Origin: Planctomycetia bacterium TMED53
GTDB lineage: Bacteria; Planctomycetota; UBA8108; UBA1146
NCBI GenBank assembly: GCA_002167285.1
Contig: NHDG01000067.1
Location: 86,093-150,092, forward strand
Direction of reading: 5' to 3'
DNA: 64,000 nt
In this document: positions 1 through 10,400 of the stretch, piece after piece
Layout: every line of letters begins with the position of its first letter
Position numbering within the stretch: position 1 is the first letter of the stretch
Made by a program: the position numbers and the translations under genes
Notes under the pieces: generated by a model
The model's input: the letters and a program-made list of their open reading frames with translations, nothing else
Database searches by the model: none
Told to the model about the DNA's origin: nothing

Positions 1-1
1 T

Positions 2-70
2 GATCCCGCAAGTTGTGTCATCGAGGGGGTCTCCGGTTCGGTCCTCTACAAGACCGGCGCACCCTAGGCC
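2..70 (+). CDS. C-terminal end of a truncated upstream gene (…DPASCVIEGVSGSVLYKTGAP*)
   Basis: Open frame from the window edge to TAG at 68-70, directly upstream of the EboE-like CDS; identity unknown. Confidence 0.3.
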
Positions 71-76
71 TCACCG

Positions 77-1309
77 ATGTTTCTTGCCCGTGGACGGAAA
101 AGTCTTCCCCTCGGATACGAGATGAATGCCCACCCGGCGAGCAGCGTAGAGGACTTCCACGCTGCTCTGCGAGACTTCGTGTTTCCGGTGCGGGAAAAAG
201 TCTGCCCTGGAAAACCATTCGCCATCGCTCCGCACATCGGCGCAGCGCTCGTGAAGCAATTGGCCCAGCCAGGTCTCGCAGAGAGAGTCGGTTCTTACCT
301 TCGCGACTACGATCTTCACCTATACACCGTAAACGCATTTCCGTTGAAAGATTTTCACGCCCGCCGTGTTAAAGAATTGGTTTATCAACCCTCTTGGGCT
401 CAAGGCTCTCGAGCACAGCTCACCTGCAAGATCGCCGATGTGCTCGTACGGATGTCACCAAGCTCAAAACTGTTGACCATCTCTACCCTCGGTGGCGGAT
501 ATCGCCCAGCGGGGAACAGCCGGAAGACTCTGCAAAAGATGGCCATCAATTACTTGAAGGTGGTCGCTCACTTGGCACGCATCGAATACGACAGCGGCTA
601 TCGCATTCTTTTGAATGCAGAACCCGAGCCCGATACCACCTTTGAGTGTGCTGAAGATGTCATTTCTTTTTGGCAGCAATACCTTCAACCAGGGATCGAC
701 GATCTCGCTGGGGAACTTCAGTGCTCAAAACGCAAAGCCGAAAAACTGCTCCGCCGGCATTGGACCGTCAATCTCGATGCATGCCACTCAGCAGTACTCT
801 TTCGATCGCCCCTTGAAGATTTGAATATGCTCGACGCGGAAGGTATCCAAGTCGGAAAATTTCATGTCACCAGTGCTCCTGCACTGAAGAACCCCGGACG
901 CTCAGAGGAAGGGCTAGCTGAGTTGCTCGCCCACGTAGAACCACGATACCTTCATCAGACAGCACTACAGCTGAAGGATGGCTCCATCGAGCGACTTGAA
1001 GATCTGCCCCTGCTCCGTAGGCGAGATCTCTCGGATGTCCGCGAGGTTCGCACCCATTTCCATGTGCCTTTGTCGCGGGCACGGCACGGCAAACTCGCCA
1101 CTACTCGCGGCGATGCCCTCGCTCTCCTCGAAGAGGGATTGCGTCGGCAACATCCACGCAAGGGCCCCCACCTCGCCATAGAAACCTACACCTGGCCCGT
1201 GCTCACCAAAGGTCTCCGCAAAAAAGAGCGCCAACAAAAATTGATCGACGGCATCGCCGCAGAGCTACGCTGGGCGAAGAAAGCCTCTTACCTGGAATTC
1301 GCCGAATAA
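77..1309 (+). CDS. eboE: EboE-like TIM-barrel metabolite traffic protein
   Basis: N-terminus LPLGYEMNAHPASSVEDFHAALRDFVFPVREK and VKELVYQPSW…LLTISTLGGGYRP resemble the EboE family; ends TAA. Confidence 0.7.
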   Translation: MFLARGRKSLPLGYEMNAHPASSVEDFHAALRDFVFPVREKVCPGKPFAIAPHIGAALVKQLAQPGLAERVGSYLRDYDLHLYTVNAFPLKDFHARRVKELVYQPSWAQGSRAQLTCKIADVLVRMSPSSKLLTISTLGGGYRPAGNSRKTLQKMAINYLKVVAHLARIEYDSGYRILLNAEPEPDTTFECAEDVISFWQQYLQPGIDDLAGELQCSKRKAEKLLRRHWTVNLDACHSAVLFRSPLEDLNMLDAEGIQVGKFHVTSAPALKNPGRSEEGLAELLAHVEPRYLHQTALQLKDGSIERLEDLPLLRRRDLSDVREVRTHFHVPLSRARHGKLATTRGDALALLEEGLRRQHPRKGPHLAIETYTWPVLTKGLRKKERQQKLIDGIAAELRWAKKASYLEFAE

Positions 1310-1321
1310 ATCCCAAGTCGG

Positions 1322-1630
1322 CTAACTGATCCCTCGGGTGGCTCGGGTAGGGCCTTCGAGAATCGCGAAGTCTCTTGCGGTCACATTGGCAAAGTTGGGA
1401 TTTCCTGCCACTGCAGCGAAGATTTCGCCAGCCTTGTAGGCTTCGAAAGCAGCCTTGTCTTCAAAGGTATAGACCCCCCCATAGGTATTACTCTCCGGAT
1501 CGGAAAGCCAAACCTTAGCGATCAAGCCAGGAATCCCTGCAAAGGTTTCTCCCAACCCATCGCAAGCTTCGCTGAATTGATCGTGATCAATTCCATCAAG
1601 ATTGAAGTTGATAATCAAAACGTGCATCAA
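1322..1630 (-). CDS. YdhR-like small ferredoxin-fold putative monooxygenase
   Basis: MMHVLIINFNLDGIDHDQF…GLIAKVWLSDPESNTYGGVYTFEDKAAFEAY is typical of the YdhR family. Confidence 0.75.
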   Translation of the reverse strand: MMHVLIINFNLDGIDHDQFSEACDGLGETFAGIPGLIAKVWLSDPESNTYGGVYTFEDKAAFEAYKAGEIFAAVAGNPNFANVTARDFAILEGPTRATRGIS

Positions 1631-1745
1631 GTCCCCCCATCTGATGAGTTACCCCACATGAGTGTTCATCGTAACTGAGGAGAGCACTTGAGTGTGCGAC
1701 GATTTTTTTACACACCTTATCAATCACCAGTCAGAGGCATTGCCC

Positions 1746-3896
1746 TTATAGCGGCTTCTCCAACATCAAGACTCCCTTGCCGCGACCGATGTACTGGCCC
1801 ACTTCGCGGAATCCCAAGGAATGGTGAAAAGCGATGCTGGTTTCATTGCGCGGTTGAAGATTGACTTCACAGACTAAGCGCTCAAGTCCTCGACTCCGTG
1901 CCCATGCCTCTAAGGTCAGATAAAGAGATTCGCCGATTCCTCGACGTCGGGCACGGCTATCGACAGCAATACGATCGATGTACGCAAATCGTTTAAACCC
2001 TCTTCTGAACCAAAGAAAGTTGGGACTGTCGTAATCGGAGTCCCGCTTCATCACGACGAGAAGCCCGGCGGGATCTATGGCACAAGTCTCGGGGTCATCG
2101 ATGGTCCAAACTCGATGAGCACGATCGATGAGGTGCGAAAAATCCTCTGCTTTGAGAGATCCCACCTCAGGTGCATTCGCCTCATTCAGTTGATGGAGAG
2201 CATGCAATCTCTCTTCGGTGACCGTTTCTTTGTGTCGGCGATCGCCATCACGAATCGATTCGATAATTCGATCGCTCCACTTACGAAGGGCAGGATCTTG
2301 CAGCTGCCTCGCCATCGCTTCGAGCCCTTGGCGCCAATTTTTTCGTAAACATCGGCGATCCTCTTCATCAGGGAAGCAGCGAAGAATGCAACGCAGACGA
2401 TCGCTTCTGCTAAAAGAATCAGAGTAGTGACTGATCACTCCCAAAACATCTTCGAGACGCTCTTCAGCACTGATCTCACCTTGGTACTCAAGACAACAGG
2501 GATCGACACTGACGTGAACTCCACGAGAAGTTTCATCGATGTACCAATGATCAGGGCTTGCCTTCCGCAATCGAATCCCCTGCCGCTGCCGCTGAAGAAC
2601 GGAGTCGAGCACCGCAAACATCGGTCGGAGGTCTGATGAACTCATGCCGCCTTCCTGAAGCCACCGGCGTAGTGAATTCCCTGACGATTCCTTCTCGATG
2701 AGATGCTGACTCCAAGCGCCCTTCTGCTGCGATTGCCTAAACAGAAAAACAGGAGGACTTCGATGCAAAAGAACCTGCTCGATCAGATTACCTTGCCAAC
2801 CTCTTTGCAGACCTTCCCTGAGAGATTCCCCCCTCAATGTACGCTGGAATCTACTTCGAATACGTGGCGGGAAATCATGATCCAGAAAGCCGTGAGATCG
2901 CCAGTACGTCCAACCATCACCATTCTTTCGTGAAGCACTTCGTCGAAGCCCTCTGCGAAGACGGCGTTGGCGACGGCGTCGCTCCCTCGATTCGACTTTC
3001 GATTCCAATCGCTCTCTTTTGTGAGGGCATACCGATTGAACTTGAATCCCATCACTGAATCGAATCGGGCCCACCCCCCAACCGCTGTTGATACCCAGAT
3101 TCCTAGCGGCCGCTGCCCACCCTTCGAGCATCGCCTCGACATCGTTTCCAGCACGGGATCCGCCCAATGCCTGCGCGACCTGCTCCAACATCTTCTCTTG
3201 AGCTGATTCGAGAACCGAGACGCGGCGGCGAGCGTCATGGAGATCGACAACCCACAACTGAGTCGATGGGGCATCGTGACCACGGGCGAGAATGTTCCCG
3301 GTGTGAAGATCCCGCGCTTCAATTCCCGCCCGCGCGAGCTGCGCCACCAATGCACCGAGACGGTGCAAAACATGGACTCTTTCGTCGCCGGCGTAGCGCT
3401 CCAAATAAGTGGGAAATGGCTCAGTATCGAGGAGGAACTCGGTCACCACTCCATCCCCTGAAGGGGACGAGAACCATGCTACAGGTCGCGGCACTGGAAC
3501 ATTCAACTGCTCAGCCTGCTTCAAGAATTGCCATTCGAGTCGAGCCCGCCCCCAACCCAGCTTTCTGCGCAATCGCGCAAAAGGATCCGATTCCCGATGA
3601 ATCTTCACCAGCAAAGTAGGGCGTGATGGGGAGGGAGGAATCGCGACCAATTCCCGGTCACCACGTTTTTGAATCGGTTCGATGCCTGGAAGTTGCAGAA
3701 TTTCATCGGCCTCGAATGGCAATCCAGATAACCAATCTCGACGCCGATGAACGACTTCCTTCAAACCGTCTGCAGAGAACCCACCCAAACCATTCAAGAA
3801 GGGATGATTGCGGTAGGTTTCTTCAGTTTGTTGATGCACGGTTCCCCTCCGCTGAATCTCAATAGTTGCGGCTGAATCGTACCGCCTCCCCAGCAC
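1746..3896 (-). CDS. Fusion: WaaP/InaA-like lipopolysaccharide kinase domain, second kinase-like region, C-terminal GNAT acetyltransferase
   Basis: ARAGIEARDLHTGNIL…LWVVDLHDARRR (kinase catalytic and metal motifs); C-term IDRIAVDSRARRRGIGESLYLTLEAWARSRG…SIAFHHSLGFREVG (GNAT motif A). Confidence 0.7.
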   Translation of the reverse strand: MLGRRYDSAATIEIQRRGTVHQQTEETYRNHPFLNGLGGFSADGLKEVVHRRRDWLSGLPFEADEILQLPGIEPIQKRGDRELVAIPPSPSRPTLLVKIHRESDPFARLRRKLGWGRARLEWQFLKQAEQLNVPVPRPVAWFSSPSGDGVVTEFLLDTEPFPTYLERYAGDERVHVLHRLGALVAQLARAGIEARDLHTGNILARGHDAPSTQLWVVDLHDARRRVSVLESAQEKMLEQVAQALGGSRAGNDVEAMLEGWAAAARNLGINSGWGVGPIRFSDGIQVQSVCPHKRERLESKVESRERRRRQRRLRRGLRRSASRKNGDGWTYWRSHGFLDHDFPPRIRSRFQRTLRGESLREGLQRGWQGNLIEQVLLHRSPPVFLFRQSQQKGAWSQHLIEKESSGNSLRRWLQEGGMSSSDLRPMFAVLDSVLQRQRQGIRLRKASPDHWYIDETSRGVHVSVDPCCLEYQGEISAEERLEDVLGVISHYSDSFSRSDRLRCILRCFPDEEDRRCLRKNWRQGLEAMARQLQDPALRKWSDRIIESIRDGDRRHKETVTEERLHALHQLNEANAPEVGSLKAEDFSHLIDRAHRVWTIDDPETCAIDPAGLLVVMKRDSDYDSPNFLWFRRGFKRFAYIDRIAVDSRARRRGIGESLYLTLEAWARSRGLERLVCEVNLQPRNETSIAFHHSLGFREVGQYIGRGKGVLMLEKPL

Positions 3897-4046
3897 CGAT
3901 GCAGGAGATCTGAAAATTGCCTCCGGTAGTTTCGGTGCGCCACAGTTGCTATCCTCGGTTTAAGAATCAAACCGCATTGATCCCTTGGATCGCCTGATTC
4001 ACGTTGATTTTGCAGCAGAAGCACAGTTTTTAGGAGTTTCGCCAAT

Positions 4047-5393
4047 ATGGCCAAACAGTCCTTCGATCGAGCACATCAGGACTTACCCCAGCAGGAAACT
4101 GAACGGGACCGGGCCATCGTCCTCAAAGCGTTGACCCCCGGCGACCCCTCAGAAACAGTGAGTAACGTCGATCCCATCGCCGAGATCACCGCTCTCGCCG
4201 ATACCGCAGGGGTGGATGTGGTCGACTCCGTGTTGCAGAAGAGACCGAAACCCCACACTGCAACATACGTGGGTAAAGGAAAACTGGAAGAACTCGCTGA
4301 AGCAGCCCAGGAACATGAAGCTCACCTGATCTTGGTCGACGACCCCATCTCGCCAGCTCAAGGGCGTAACATCGAAGCCGCGACAGAACTCCGCGTCGTC
4401 GATCGTTCTGAATTGATTATGGATATCTTTGCACGCAATGCGCGCACCCATCAGGCGAAGATTCAGATCGAGTTAGCGCAGTTGAAATACTTTCAATCTC
4501 GACTCACCCGAATGTGGACTCACCTTTCCAGGATGGAAGGTGGAGCGGTCGGTACCCGCGGCCCCGGTGAAACGCAGTTAGAAACGGACCGCCGAATTAT
4601 TCGCCGTAAGATCTCCTTACTTCACAAACGCCTGGATGAAATCGAGAAGCAGGCAAACACCCAGAATAAATCCCGCGCGGAGTCCCTCCGAATCGCCCTC
4701 GTCGGTTACACCAATGCTGGGAAGTCGACACTGATGAAGCGACTCACCGGCGCGGATATCTTGGTGCAGGATCGCCTCTTTTCGACCCTCGATACCAGCA
4801 CTCGTAAGTGGGAGTTGGATTTGCCCTTTGATGTGCTGCTCTCTGATACGGTCGGATTTATTCGTAAACTGCCCCACGATCTAGTCGCCTCATTCCATGC
4901 CACCTTGATGGAGGCACGGGAAGCGGATCTCTTGCTCCACGTGATCGATGCATCTTCTCTAACCGTTGATTTTGATATGGAATCGGTAGAAAGAACCCTG
5001 CAGCGCATCAGCTGTGGAGATCACCCATGCTGGCTCGTCTTCAATAAGTTGGATCGATTGCAAGAGGAGCGCCGCATCGATCTACAGCATCTCTTGGCAG
5101 AAAATGAAAACTCTTTCGCCATCAGCGCGGGAACCGGAAGCGGAGTGGATCTGCTCGTAGAAAAGATCGTCGAGCTGGGGCAGCAGCGGCAAGAGTCCGG
5201 CAGCTACCAAATCCCCCATTCGCGAGCAGATCTGGTCGCTAAGTTGCGTCAAAATGCCCATATCGAAACAGAGAACTTCCTCGAAGACGGCATCCATTTG
5301 GAAGTGCTCTTTAAACCGGGGATGAAAAGTCGCTGGGAGAGCGCTCTTCAGGAAGCAGGATTGTGGCCTCAAGCCCGATCCGAATCTTCCTGA
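4047..5393 (+). CDS. hflX: GTPase HflX
   Basis: YVGKGKLEEL, GPGETQLETDRRIIRRKI, GYTNAGKSTLMKRLTG, DTVGFIRKLPHDLVASFHATL. Confidence 0.96.
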   Translation: MAKQSFDRAHQDLPQQETERDRAIVLKALTPGDPSETVSNVDPIAEITALADTAGVDVVDSVLQKRPKPHTATYVGKGKLEELAEAAQEHEAHLILVDDPISPAQGRNIEAATELRVVDRSELIMDIFARNARTHQAKIQIELAQLKYFQSRLTRMWTHLSRMEGGAVGTRGPGETQLETDRRIIRRKISLLHKRLDEIEKQANTQNKSRAESLRIALVGYTNAGKSTLMKRLTGADILVQDRLFSTLDTSTRKWELDLPFDVLLSDTVGFIRKLPHDLVASFHATLMEAREADLLLHVIDASSLTVDFDMESVERTLQRISCGDHPCWLVFNKLDRLQEERRIDLQHLLAENENSFAISAGTGSGVDLLVEKIVELGQQRQESGSYQIPHSRADLVAKLRQNAHIETENFLEDGIHLEVLFKPGMKSRWESALQEAGLWPQARSESS

Positions 5394-5432
5394 AGAACAC
5401 ACTCGCTACTTGGTAAAACTCACGCCTCCCTT

Positions 5433-6476
5433 TTAAGGGGAGACCTCAACGACCGGCAGCTTTTCCAATCGATCGATCATTCCCCTGACAAATCGATCAG
5501 CTCTTCCATGGGCATCGGTGTAGGCGGAAAGGCAAGCAGTGGCTGTCTTTCGATCCTTCGCTTCGATAGCCCCATCGAAAGCCAAGACCCAAAACGCACG
5601 AAACTCCGGATCCGACTCGGAGAGCCGCTGATTGTCACGAACCATCGAATAAGCTCGCTCGACCGCAACTTGGCGTAACTTTTGGACCTCTTCTTTTTCG
5701 GCACCCTCAGAGTACGCCAAGCGATAGGGCGTGAAGGCATCCAGAAAACGAATCCGTGCCTTTTCTCTGAGCCAGCGGCCGACCAGCTCAGCAGGTACTC
5801 CCTCGACCTGGATCGCCGCCTCCATCTCTTCAAGAGAACAGCTCTCAGGATTGAGCAACCCCAAGATCAGAGTCAGATGCGCCTTGGATAAAGCATCCTC
5901 GGGGTTGTCTTTAACCTTTTTCTTGAGAAGAAAAATCGTCTCGACCTCAGCAAGTCCCGCTTCAAGATTTTCCGGGGTATCGGGTCTCCAGTATGGCTCC
6001 TTGCCGAAGAGAACCTGGCCTTCCGCATCCATGATCAGGAAGGTGGGGAATCCCCTGAGTTCATAAGTCTGCATCATCTGCTGATCCGGCTTATCAGGAA
6101 GATTTGCACTGATGTTGAGGTAAGGAACAAATCGCTTCGTCGAAGATTTCCACCAATCGGACAGGAGGGGGCCCCCCTCCATGAATTCACATGGCGGTCA
6201 TGGTGCGTAAGATCGAGTGAAGTAAGCGATGATCGGCATGTTTTTTTCCAACGCCTTCTTCTTCGCCTCTTCTAAAGTGCCTTCCCATGCGATGGCGCTG
6301 ACGAAAGTTTTTTTCAACTTCTCTTGGTAGTTCTTCTCCATCCGATCTTCGTCGTTGGAGTAGATCGGATTTGCATCGCTGTTGGAGTGAGACCCGAGGA
6401 TCATCAGCACCCCAAGGATGAGTGATAAGGGTGACAACTTTGAAGTGCCACGGATCAAGGATCGGTGAGAGTGCAT
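5433..6476 (-). CDS. Secreted thioredoxin-fold protein, candidate selenoprotein with in-frame TGA at 6200..6198 (U-P-P-C motif)
   Basis: ORFs 6198..6494 and 5433..6182 are in the same frame and separated only by TGA CCG CCA TGT GAA TTC; reads …AYFTRSYAP-U-PPCEFMEGGPLLSDWW…YELRGFPTFLIMDAEGQVL; SD AGGGGAG before ATG 6476; N-terminal signal-like segment. Confidence 0.8.
6164..6180 (-). promoter_or_regulatory. Candidate bacterial SECIS-like hairpin downstream of in-frame UGA
   Basis: Minus strand GGAGGG-GGGCC-CCCTCC, 6-bp stem and 5-nt loop beginning with G; loop starts 23 nt after the TGA. Confidence 0.5.
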
Positions 6477-6612
6477 CGGCTCCCCTTTCTTCATTCATCT
6501 TATGGAAGATAACGGAGATCCTCGATTTACCAATCCCACTCCCAAATTGCGTCATAATAACACACCCAGGCTGCCTCAAAACAATGCACTATTGGCTGCT
6601 ACAAAATGAAGC

Positions 6613-6641
6613 ACCCCTCCCGCTTTCCGCGCAGGAGGGGC
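6613..6641 (-). terminator. Possible weak intrinsic terminator downstream of ECF sigma gene
   Basis: Inverted repeat CCCCTCC (6614-6620)/GGAGGGG (6634-6640), followed on the minus strand by TGCTTCATTTTG. Confidence 0.35.
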
Positions 6642-6676
6642 GCCAGGGATGGTCTCTGGGTATTTTTAGTGCCAAT

Positions 6677-7327
6677 TCAGGCTGCGCTCAGCTCCCTTTC
6701 TGCGAATCCACAGGATTGCGCATACTCCAACAACTCGGCTCGTAACCTCTTTCTAGCCCTAGAGATACGAGATCTTACCGTGCCCAATGGAACCTGTAAT
6801 TCATGGGCGATTTCGTGGTAAGCCAGCCCATCGAGGTCGCACATCAACAGCGGGATGCGGAACTCGTCTGGAAGCTGATGAATCGCTTCCCTGACCTGAT
6901 CTCCGACCAAATCTAGGCTCGGATCGCCGCCATCTTCCAGCCGTTGCAGCTCTTTTTGGACCTCCCAAGATCTCTCTGGGGCCACAGGTTGCGTCAAATC
7001 GACATCTTCATGGGTCGGACGGCGCATCTTTTTCCTGCACAGATCGTAAAAGCGATTCTTGCAGATTCTAAAGAGCCAGGAACGGCAATCTGTCCCCTTC
7101 GAAAATGAGTCAAATGCCTTCAAGGCCCTCAAAAGGGTATCTTGAAGCAAATCCTCGGCTCTATTGCGATCACCCGTTAATGAGATCGCAAATGCCGTCA
7201 GAGAGTGGATGTGAGGCAAAACCTCTGCGGAAAAGTCGTCTTCCACAACTCCTTTGCCATTCTGGAATACGGAATCCCACTCTTCGAAACTGAACATTTT
7301 CATGGTCATGGCCCCCTCAACAGTCAA
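6677..7327 (-). CDS. ECF-type RNA polymerase sigma factor
   Basis: Region 2 GDRNRAEDLLQDTLLRALKAFDSFSKGTDCRSWLFRICKNRFYDLCRK; region 4 LPDEFRIPLLMCDLDGLAYHEIAHELQVPLGTVRSRISRARKRLR. Confidence 0.92.
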   Translation of the reverse strand: MTVEGAMTMKMFSFEEWDSVFQNGKGVVEDDFSAEVLPHIHSLTAFAISLTGDRNRAEDLLQDTLLRALKAFDSFSKGTDCRSWLFRICKNRFYDLCRKKMRRPTHEDVDLTQPVAPERSWEVQKELQRLEDGGDPSLDLVGDQVREAIHQLPDEFRIPLLMCDLDGLAYHEIAHELQVPLGTVRSRISRARKRLRAELLEYAQSCGFAERELSAA

Positions 7328-7485
7328 ATGGCCACACTTTCAAAAAACTCGGGCAATCGCGGTTTAAGCAAGGGGTGTGCCAATCCATTCCCCTCAGGGG
7401 AATCTCCAGCATTGGAGACAAATTTCGATATGATCGGGGCGAAGAGATTTGACGGCTTTGCGCCCCCATTGGGAAGATTTCTGCA

Positions 7486-10400
7486 ATGTTCAAAAATCGA
7501 TCATTTCTCGCTCTGACGGCGACCCAATTCCTCGGTGCGTTCAATGACAACATCTTCAAGCAGTTCATCCTTTTGATCGCGCTACAGATGAGTCTTGAAT
7601 ACCTACCTCTGGATGCCCAAGCGGTGGCGATGGGGATCTTTGCTTTTCCATTTGTCATGTTTGCCTGCCTGGGTGGGTCCATCGCCGACCGAGTCCCCAA
7701 ACGCCGAGTGATCATCCTCGTCAAATTGAGTGAAATCTTCGTCATGATTCTTGGAATGGGTGCTTTCTTCCTCGCCAAATCTGATCCAGATCTGGGGATC
7801 ATGGCGATGATGGGCGTTCTCTTCCTCATGGGAACCCAGAGTGCATTCTTCGGTCCGTCAAAATTTGGAATCATTCCAGAGACGGTCAGTGAATCGAATC
7901 TGACCCGAGCAAATGCCATCATCAGCATGACCTCGAACATCGCCATCATCCTTGGAACGACATTCGCGGGATTGATGTTCCTCTTCCTCAATCCTGGAGG
8001 AGACCTGACCCAGGGTTACCCCAACTGGTACAGCGGCGTCATCTTCATCTTCATCGCGATCATCGGCTGGATTTGTGCTCAAAAAATCAAATCCGGAGCA
8101 GAAGCGAGTGCACCCCATCGAAAACTGGAGTGGAACCCGATTCATGAGTTGCGTCACCTCGCGACCGACAAGCCTCTCCTTGGAGCAGTGATCTCCACCG
8201 GTTGGTTCTTCCTGATCGGTGCGCTCGCATTGGCCTCCCTCAATGTATGCGGTAAAGAAGTGTTGTCGTTAGGAGATGGGGGCTCCCGCCTCTTCTTCTT
8301 CGTCGCCGGCGGAATCGGCTTGGGCAGCCTATTAGCCAGTAAACTCTCGGGGGACAAGGTCGAGATCGGCATCGTTCCCGTAGGGGGAATTTTGATGACC
8401 GCCGGCTTTGCCCTGACCACCATCGTCGAAGAAACGCTGCTCGGTTACGGATCAACGCTGACGATCGCCGGAATTGGCGGCGGCATGTTCTTGGTACCTC
8501 TTGTCGCATACATCCAAGAACGCTCCCGCGGAGAGGAGCGGGGGAAAATCCAAGGTGCCTCTGAATTCGTCACCTTTTCCTTCATCTTCATGTCCGCACT
8601 CGTATGGGACTTTTTCGTCAACACCAACATGCTCGCCCTGAGCCCGGAAGGCACTCTACTGGCGATCGCTGTGCTGGCATTGACGGGAACACTGGGTGTC
8701 TTCTTTGCCGTCCCCCACATCGCCGTGCGATTCCCGGTTTGGATCCTCGTACACACTCTCTATCGGATTCGAATCCTTGGTATGGAAAACGTTCCACGCC
8801 GCGGAGGAGCATTGCTGGTCGTCAATCACTTGTCCTACGCAGATCCATTCCTCGTCGGAGCCTCGATCCCTCGCTTTGTACATTTCCTTATGCATCGTCA
8901 ATTCAAGGACATGGGGCTCATCGGTTGGGCAAGCCATCTGATGCGCGCGATACCGGTCTCCAGTGATGATGGCCCCCGTGCCATCATCCAGTCCTTAGAA
9001 AACGCAGCCGAGCACGCTCGCAATGGAAACATCGTCTGCATCTTCGCTGAGGGGGGGATTTCTAGAACCGGTAACTTACTGCCATTCTCGAAAGGCCTCG
9101 AAAAGATTGCCCGAAAAGCGGACGTTCCCATCATTCCGGTCTACCTCGATCGGGTCTGGGGCAGCATCTTTTCATTCCGCGGTAAAAAATTCTTCTTCAA
9201 ACGTCCGCTGCGATTGCCATACCCGGTCACTGTCACCATCGGTGAGCCGATGGCTCCCGATTCCACCGCCCGACAAGTCCGTTCGCGAGTGGAAGAGCTG
9301 AGTGCTCTCGCCCTCGATTCACGCAAACAAAAGGGAATCACCCTCGCCACCCGCTTCCTCACGGTTGCTCGAAAATCTAGTGGCAGAACTGCGGTTATCG
9401 AAAAAGATCGCCGCCTCTCATTCCGCAAATTTCTAATTCTTGTGCTGCTCCTACGAAGGAAACTGCGCAAGCGATTAGAGGGACAACAGAATATCGGGGT
9501 GATTCTTCCCTCCGGAGTCGGCGGCGCTGCGATCAACATCGCTCTGACCGTCATGGGAAAAACGGTCAGTAATCTGAATTTCACCGCCGGCACAGCGTCG
9601 CTGAAATCTGCTTGTGAACAGTTAGAGCTAAAGACCATCATTTCAGCAAAGATGTTCACCAGCAAAATTGATATGGACATCTCAGAATTCGCGCCCGATG
9701 TCGAAGTCATCGACCTTCCCGCATTGCTGACACGCGAGGTCTCCACCGGGGACAAGATCATGGCGATGCTCACAGCTTTACTGCCATCGACTTTCTTGCG
9801 CTCTCTGCCAGGAGTTCCCCAAGATCCAGATCAAGATGTTTCAATCATGTTCTCATCAGGATCTACTGGCACGCCCAAGGGAGTGCGACTCTCACACCAC
9901 AACATCCTTTCGAATGTGCGTAGTGTTTCACAAATCTTTGATGTCGATCACAAAGATCGGGTCGTCGGCTCTCTGCCCTTCTTCCATGTCTTTGGTTACA
10001 CCATCACTCTTTGGTTCCCCCTTGGAAATGCGATCGGCGCCATCTATCACAATAATCCGATGGACACCGACATCATCGCCGAGCTCACCAGAGATCACAA
10101 AGGCACGATCTTCCTGTCAACACCGACCTTCTACAGAACCTACCTGCGACGCTTCCAACCGGAAGATTTCCAATCGGTTCGGATCGCAGGTGCTGGAGCA
10201 GAGAAGCTGAAAGCGAGTCTTGCCGAAGCTTGGGAGGAGCGCTTCGGCTCACCACTCCTTGAAGGTTATGGCTGTACCGAACTGAGCCCGGTGGTATCGG
10301 TGAATCTTCCAGATATCGATGTACCCGGATTCCGTCACAAGACCCGCAAACTAGGAACCATCGGGCTTCCAATTCCAGGTGTAGTCACCCGCGTCGTTGA

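Noticed and set aside
3794-4054. 86-aa minus ORF upstream of hflX
   Set aside because: Overlaps the N-terminus of the kinase-GNAT gene in another frame and the divergent promoter; no support
6183-6200. Interpreting the TGA-split thioredoxin gene as an ordinary pseudogene or frameshift
   Set aside because: Frame is unchanged across the TGA, both sides are well-formed, the lost residue is exactly the first Cys of CPPC, and SelB is encoded nearby; selenocysteine is the simpler reading, though unproven
7317-7991. 224-aa minus ORF opposite aas
   Set aside because: Overlaps recognisable MFS coding sequence on plus strand; Met/Arg-rich shadow translation
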